A DNA stretch of 64,000 nt from Serpula lacrymans var. lacrymans S7.9. Its lineage: Eukaryota > Basidiomycota > Agaricomycetes > Boletales > Serpulaceae. The notes below the pieces were generated by a model. It worked only from the letters and a program-made list of their open reading frames with translations, did not search any database and was not told where the DNA came from. Both the position numbers and the translations under genes were made by a program. The DNA lies in NCBI RefSeq assembly GCF_000218685.1, contig NW_006763302.1, positions 223,180 through 287,179 of the forward strand. The letters run 5' to 3'. Shown in pieces: positions 59,022-64,000 of this stretch (position 1 is its first letter; each line of letters starts with the position of its first letter).

Positions 59022-60829
59022 TTTTGGTGGAGCGGGCTGTTGCATTCGTCTGCTTGCGAGGGAGTCTTTCAACCGGACGCGTCAATGTCCTTTGGTTGAG
59101 TTTTATGTACTGGTGTTGTGGACTGAAATTGAGTCAAGTCTATATCAATCTTTTATTCGCAAACTGATGCGCGGTCACACCGAGTTCTGTCTACACAGTC
59201 ACGGCCTCAAATTCAAGTTCCAACGCGCGATACAATTATGCCCAGTTCAGCGGGCTCAACTTCAAGAAAACGACATAACGCTGAATCCAAGCTTACTGCA
59301 AACCTGATGATATCTTTGGCTCAGCGTATATGTTTAGCAAGAAAGAAGCAATCGGCTTAACTTGAAGGGTCATCGCTAGTATTGCGCAGAGTCTCTTCAT
59401 TTCACTAAATTCTGACCGCAAGGACCATTCGTCATCGTTTCCTTCCTAGGTCTCAAAAGTCAGTGCAATCGATGCGCATTTCAGAATATACTTGAACTTC
59501 CTGGAGCGATCTGACTGAATGGTCTTCTCGAGTAGGACAATCACCTGAAGTCATCACTGGCTTCTGACAGCTATAGCTTAGAATGGACTTGGCAGTTCTC
59601 ATGGCAGCGAGCGTAGTTCGATTTTGCCACAAATCGGAGCATCCTTTCCTGGTTTCATACTTCAAGGTGATGGGCGTCATGGTGGCTTCCCGTCAGTGGT
59701 CGTAGCCATCTCGTATACAAATTATGGCGGCGGCATGCCTGCTAATAATCATTACCTCTTTTAATAGCATAGCTCCTGCTCCATCCTTGGCGGACACCGC
59801 TGGAGCTTCCTGTGCTCTATTGTTGCGCAGCTGCTACGTTTCTTTCGAGTACAGCACGCATAGCACACGCCTCCTTCAAGCACGGAAATGGGCGATTATC
59901 CTCTGCGACACTTACGTGCTTATCGAGATGATCGCACCCGACGATAAACATCAATCCTCCCCAAGTCTCGACCCAAGCCTCGTTTTATAGCGCGTTAAGT
60001 CGGTCTTAGCCGTCAGACGTGATTCGTCTGCACTATAGCATCACTATAACTGCACGACTTACTTCTATTTACATACTATGATCAGAACCTTTGTCAACAA
60101 CAAGGAGCAAAGGCTTTTATGGGAATTCCGTGAGTCTTCATGCCTCTTCTCATCGGCCGCCATTGACGCGCAGTATACCTATTGAATCGATCGCTTCCAT
60201 TAGACGCCCCACAGTGGAGAACAGTTATTAAAACGTTGCTCTCTCAAGGATAAATGCCACGAACGGTCTCTTCTTATCAAAGACGCCTGTACGTTGACAC
60301 TCAGGGACAATGTCAGGGATACGCTGGCCAAGCGTTCTCGATACCTTTGCAGTTAGTTCTTTCTCTCTGATTGGACAATGTGGCGGCTTCTTCGACCTAC
60401 CCTAATTTCAGAGATGCGAGCACAGACTCCATTATGAGCGCTCAGCTTGCATAGCAATTCCAAATTTGTGTGGTGGATGAATGGTTACACTTCGAGTTTT
60501 GGAACTGCCGTATCGCGGCAACAATTTTTTTTTAAAATCCCGATGGGTCTGATCGAAAAATGTGTACCTTAACCATAAATCAAACTTCAATGTCCATATA
60601 TACTAACTACAGGTTGTTTGTACATGTTGTACTATACAGTTGATAAAGCAGTGGCTGATGATGTCAGAGGGTGCAGCCTGTGTGACCAGCTCCGCTGCAT
60701 GAGAGACTTGTATCTAAAATAGAAAGAAAGGCAACACGGTGCAAGAAGGTGGAATTTGAACAGAAGGAAAAGGGCCGCGTGGCATGGAGTGTGAAAACTA
60801 CAGTAAAAGGTTAAAGAGGAGAATGAAAG
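59022..60829. other. Gene-poor stretch ~1.8 kb
   Basis: Only short frames. One T-rich run (about 60,522-60,533). No recognisable gene, RNA or terminal repeat. It may belong to the same low-gene region as 62.9-64 kb. Confidence 0.5.
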
Positions 60830-62768
60830 TTAAAGGTCCGAAAATGTGTTATCATAACACCTTGCTGTGATCACCTGGCAATTGGTCAACAGAAAACTGG
60901 CACCTGCAAAAGGAGTCGACAATTCAGTAAGTTGTGCAATTAGGACATAAGAGAAAAAGAACTACCTTGAAAATCAGACAAGAAAGCCAAACCATGTGAG
61001 AGATGGTACTGGACATGTTGCATGAAACAAAGAAACTTAGCAATCCTTCTGCTTGTCATTTAAGCCAAGTCGAGGTGAGGTGCTATTGTTGTTGATATAC
61101 TTCACAAAGTCACCCTCAATTCGCTCCTCCAGCAGGTACACTGCACTTTTCAGACTCAGCACAACTGGCACGGCAATGACAGAATGGACCATACACAGGC
61201 GAGGTACTGTGGGAGGCGGGAGTTTGGTGGGACCTTTTTTGCGGTTAGAATTGCTGATGAATTGATAAACTATTTTCATCAAACTACACCCCCAATACAT
61301 GCAGTTGGCTTTGATAAGCATTTTTGCTAACTCACCTTTGATAGCCAGCCGCTTCCTGCCCAAGGGTGAAGTCAATATTGAAGCACTTGTTGTACTAGGT
61401 CGAAGCTGGTAGTACCACAGTTTAGTGACAATATCTCCTCCATGTAGGAAGATGATGGTCTGAATAGGGAAAGTGGGGGTAGGAAAGAGCTTGTTGACGA
61501 AGACAGGGTGACAGGTTTTGAAGCTTCCGGGGGGTCCAAGCATTGACTTGCTACTATAGTCCACTGTCAGACTTGCACGTGATTGCTTGTCTGTATTGTT
61601 GACGTTGAAAGGCAAGGGCGTCTTGAGGAGTGAATTCAATGTAGCCGTAGGTACTGGGAATAGAGTGTACATCCCTAAGTCATCTTTTACTGCACAGAAT
61701 CAATACAAAAATAACACACCTGAGCTCCTCCTCATTAGGTACATGAAAGTCCTCCTCATCCTCACTTCTGTCTTCATCATTGTCATTGCCAACAACCCCA
61801 CCCACCTGTGATGACTAAGCCAAACATTGTGATTGCTCTTGGGAGATTGTAGCTACGGCTTTGGAAAAAGCAATAACTGGTCGACACTGAAAGCAAATAT
61901 TAGTCCTAAAAGTATGTCAGGAGCAGTACATACCTGTGCACGTTTTGGCAATACTGCATTACTTATAGTATCTTCATCAGCCTTCTTGGCCCTCTTCTTT
62001 GGACAGGTTGCAGCACAGAAAACCTATTTATATAGAGCAAAAGTGAGAAAGACTAAAAGTTTGATACTCACCTTCTCCATCACACTGATGTCTGAATCGT
62101 CAGGCAGACAATCACCACTCTCAACCCCACCCTTTAAATTCTCTTTCCAAACTAATAAGATTTTTCCATACTGCGCATAGGTGACCACAAGTAAGATTGT
62201 GACTTTGCAATTTGCTATAAACTTAGAGATGGGGTCTTTGTTGCTGACCTGGTAAAAGACTTCGTGAAGGATGAGGCGCTCCAAATTCCACTGAGGCTTA
62301 TGAGGGTCATAGAATAAAAACTTTGGCGACCTATACATTTCTAGTGAATCTAGAGTGAGGTCGTAGTTATTGGTCCACTCTGTCCATTCTGACTGTAAGT
62401 TTTCGATCGCCATATGCCACACTTCTAAACACGTTGTTGATGATGAGAACTGTTGTTAAAAAACCACACACAAAACAAACTAACACACAATCCTCCCAGA
62501 TTCCACAGAACTTGTTTACGGGCTTTGCCCCCTAGAACAGTGGGTGCTCTAGTTGTTTGTGGGGTGGTATGTATGACGATCCTTCAAAGTAAAACCCAGA
62601 AATATATGGGTGTGGGTTTTGAGGAGGAGGGATAGTTGAACTATAGAAGATAGAGGCTTTATGACGAATATAGACAAGCACTACCTTGCTGATTGTAGCA
62701 CAAGGTAGGTTTAAGAACGACGAGATGACAAGGTTCCCAGTGGTAGCAGTGGAAAGTATTGTGACCAT
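60830..62768 (-). pseudogene. Alpha-type protein kinase (MHCK/EF2K) relative, frameshifted and truncated
   Basis: The middle exon (from ~61,685) carries the start of a fungal alpha-kinase domain: 'FKTCHPVFVN', 'RKRLAIKGELAKMLIKANCMYWGCSLMKIVYQFI' and 'SAVYLLEERIEGDFVKYINNNS'. That frame then stops at 61,037. The expected continuation appears at once in another frame ('RIAKFLCFMQHVQY', 'GLAFLSDFQG'), then after an intron 'GASFLLTNCQVITA', ending at 60,830. The C-terminal zinc-binding H..C..C part was not found. Upstream exons (62,413-62,080, 62,030-61,935 and an acidic one near 61,800-61,730) and a possible first exon from ATG 62,768 (MVTILSTATTG) join in phase, but with a 37 nt intron at one place. 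The N-terminal part is unrecognised. A sequencing error could also explain the shift, but not the missing C-terminus. Confidence 0.65.
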
Positions 62769-62861
62769 ACTAGATCACAAGTAGCAGAGTAGTGCATTTG
62801 AGATTAGAGAAGAAGTCTGGATTGGAGTTCTTGTTTGTTTTTACAAGGTAAAATACAGGGG

Positions 62862-62869
62862 TTTATATA
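62862..62869 (-). promoter_or_regulatory. TATA box of alpha-kinase relative
   Basis: On the minus strand the sequence reads TATATAAA, ~95 bp before the proposed ATG at 62768. It supports transcription start just upstream of that ATG. Confidence 0.5.
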
Positions 62870-64000
62870 GTAAAAGAAAGGTAGGTTATGCACAGTATAG
62901 CTGTGCAAAAAGAATGAGAAAGAACATGAAGGAAGGAATGTATGCTGACAAATCCTGCATAGGTAGTATAGAGAGTGGTGACATCAGATATGGTGGGGGA
63001 GCAAAGAAGACGAGTAGGAGGAGGGTGGAGCTGACAAGGAGGTGAACTAGAATGGGGATCCAGAAGTGACTGTCAGGTGAGAATAAAAAAGAGAGCAAGG
63101 GTCCCATGGTGGGGCTGAGTAAAGAAAAAAATAAAGGGAGAACGACAAAAGCAAGGGCACAATGTGTAGCCAGTGGCGACGCAAAAATTTGCCAAAATGC
63201 CAAAATGCAGAAAGTACCGAATGGAAGAGCAAAGGTGAGCGCGACTGGATTGCCTAATAGAGGCGGTGCTGATCAGCCACAAGTTCAAAAAGGCGATATT
63301 AATTACTATTCCATGTGGCACTGTGCCTGTGTGGCACAAAGGCGAGTCTTTTTGAATATCCACTTCATTTTTGACACCTGTCCATGCTACCAATCAACTT
63401 TGGTGCATGACAGTGGTGAGTCATATGAACTACTATGCAACACTATCTTGGTGAGTTGCAAGAATGAATGTGATACTTACATCAGTCATGTGCCTCACTC
63501 ATTATTTGTCATGTAAATCTCTATGCTGCCCCTTCCGCCTTTGGGCTGTGAAGAATATAAGAAGTTAGAAGGGGTGCCAAAAGATAAGCAATGTGAGACT
63601 TATGAGTAAGTGGTGCCCAAATTGATACAATGGCTCCCAACATCTGTTGAAAGAACTGACTGGAATACAGATGAGAATCTGGTTAAAATCAGTCTGTAAC
63701 ACACTGCATTTGGTGGAGTAGTGTTCTTACTGCCAAATGATTATCTGGTAAGGCAGATGAACTATGCTACTGTATATCATGAGTCACAACAATGAGCCTG
63801 ACATAGACACCACACTCATTGCAGCTCCATATTTGGTCAACCATTCATCGGGCTCAAGGTGTGCAAGGTGATCACTTGAAAAATCTTGTCCATTGTAAGG
63901 TGTCACATGACTTTGATATCGTTCCATTCCACGTATTCTCTTTCTCACGAGGAAATCTTTTGGTTCACTGTTACTCTCGACGACCTCTCCTCACTTTGTC
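62870..64000. other. Gene-poor window end
   Basis: About 1.1 kb with no supported gene. The hydrophobic minus frame at 62,886-63,203 is the complement of a purine-rich stretch (gaaagaa, gagagca) and looks like composition rather than coding. Confidence 0.5.

Noticed and set aside
62886..63203. Hydrophobic minus frame, possible membrane protein
   Set aside because: It is the complement of a GA-rich tract, with Leu/Phe/Ser/Pro composition only; several overlapping frames have the same look and no homology is apparent.

Overview
The window looks like nuclear DNA of a filamentous basidiomycete, most likely an Agaricomycete. Genes are dense and mostly cut by many ~45-60 nt GT-AG introns. Families typical of mushroom-forming fungi are present: a BTB protein with the usual 'W-F-x-DGS-VVL' entry, a fungal alpha-kinase (MHCK/EF2K) relative, a two-Cys-cluster secreted protein and an Axl2-like cadherin-fold protein. 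There are no operons, CRISPR arrays or phage features.

Layout: 1-1.7 kb is the 3' part of exocyst SEC6 (+). 1.9-16.3 kb holds three minus-strand metabolic genes: glutamine-dependent NAD+ synthetase, acetyl-CoA carboxylase (~7.4 kb) and a membrane-anchored M20 carboxypeptidase. After ~2.4 kb without a recognisable gene come dynein light chain LC8 (+), an Axl2-like protein (-), a KAP123-type importin (-), a secreted Ser/Thr-rich CBM19-like protein (-) and a BTB protein (-).

32.5-46.8 kb is the most unusual part: a tandem segmental duplication. Unit A (from ~32,534) carries an AIG1/septin-like P-loop GTPase, mitochondrial dihydroorotate dehydrogenase (DHODH) and a flavin-containing monooxygenase (FMO-1). 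Unit B (from ~39,712) repeats the 5' flank, the GTPase and the FMO (FMO-2), but its DHODH was deleted to a ~150 bp 3' stub. A third FMO (FMO-3) follows, then an intron-containing tRNA-Leu(AAG). Two blocks in which copies A and B are almost identical, next to clearly diverged sequence, point to gene conversion. A dead fourth-generation relic of the GTPase lies alone at 52.4 kb. The FMOs carry several N-glycosylation sequons, and two of the three begin with a signal-peptide-like segment, which is unusual for FMOs.

47.9-59 kb holds BUD6/AIP3 (-), mitochondrial ribosomal protein uL23m (-) sharing a short divergent promoter with a DCR2-like metallophosphatase (+), and an LRR protein (+). 59-64 kb is gene-poor except for a frameshifted, C-terminally truncated alpha-kinase on the minus strand.

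Functionally most genes are single-copy housekeeping or cell-polarity genes (SEC6, AXL2-like, BUD6, LC8). The GTPase/FMO array is the accessory, fast-evolving section. Its GTPase and FMO are consistently paired, but no pathway can be named from sequence alone.
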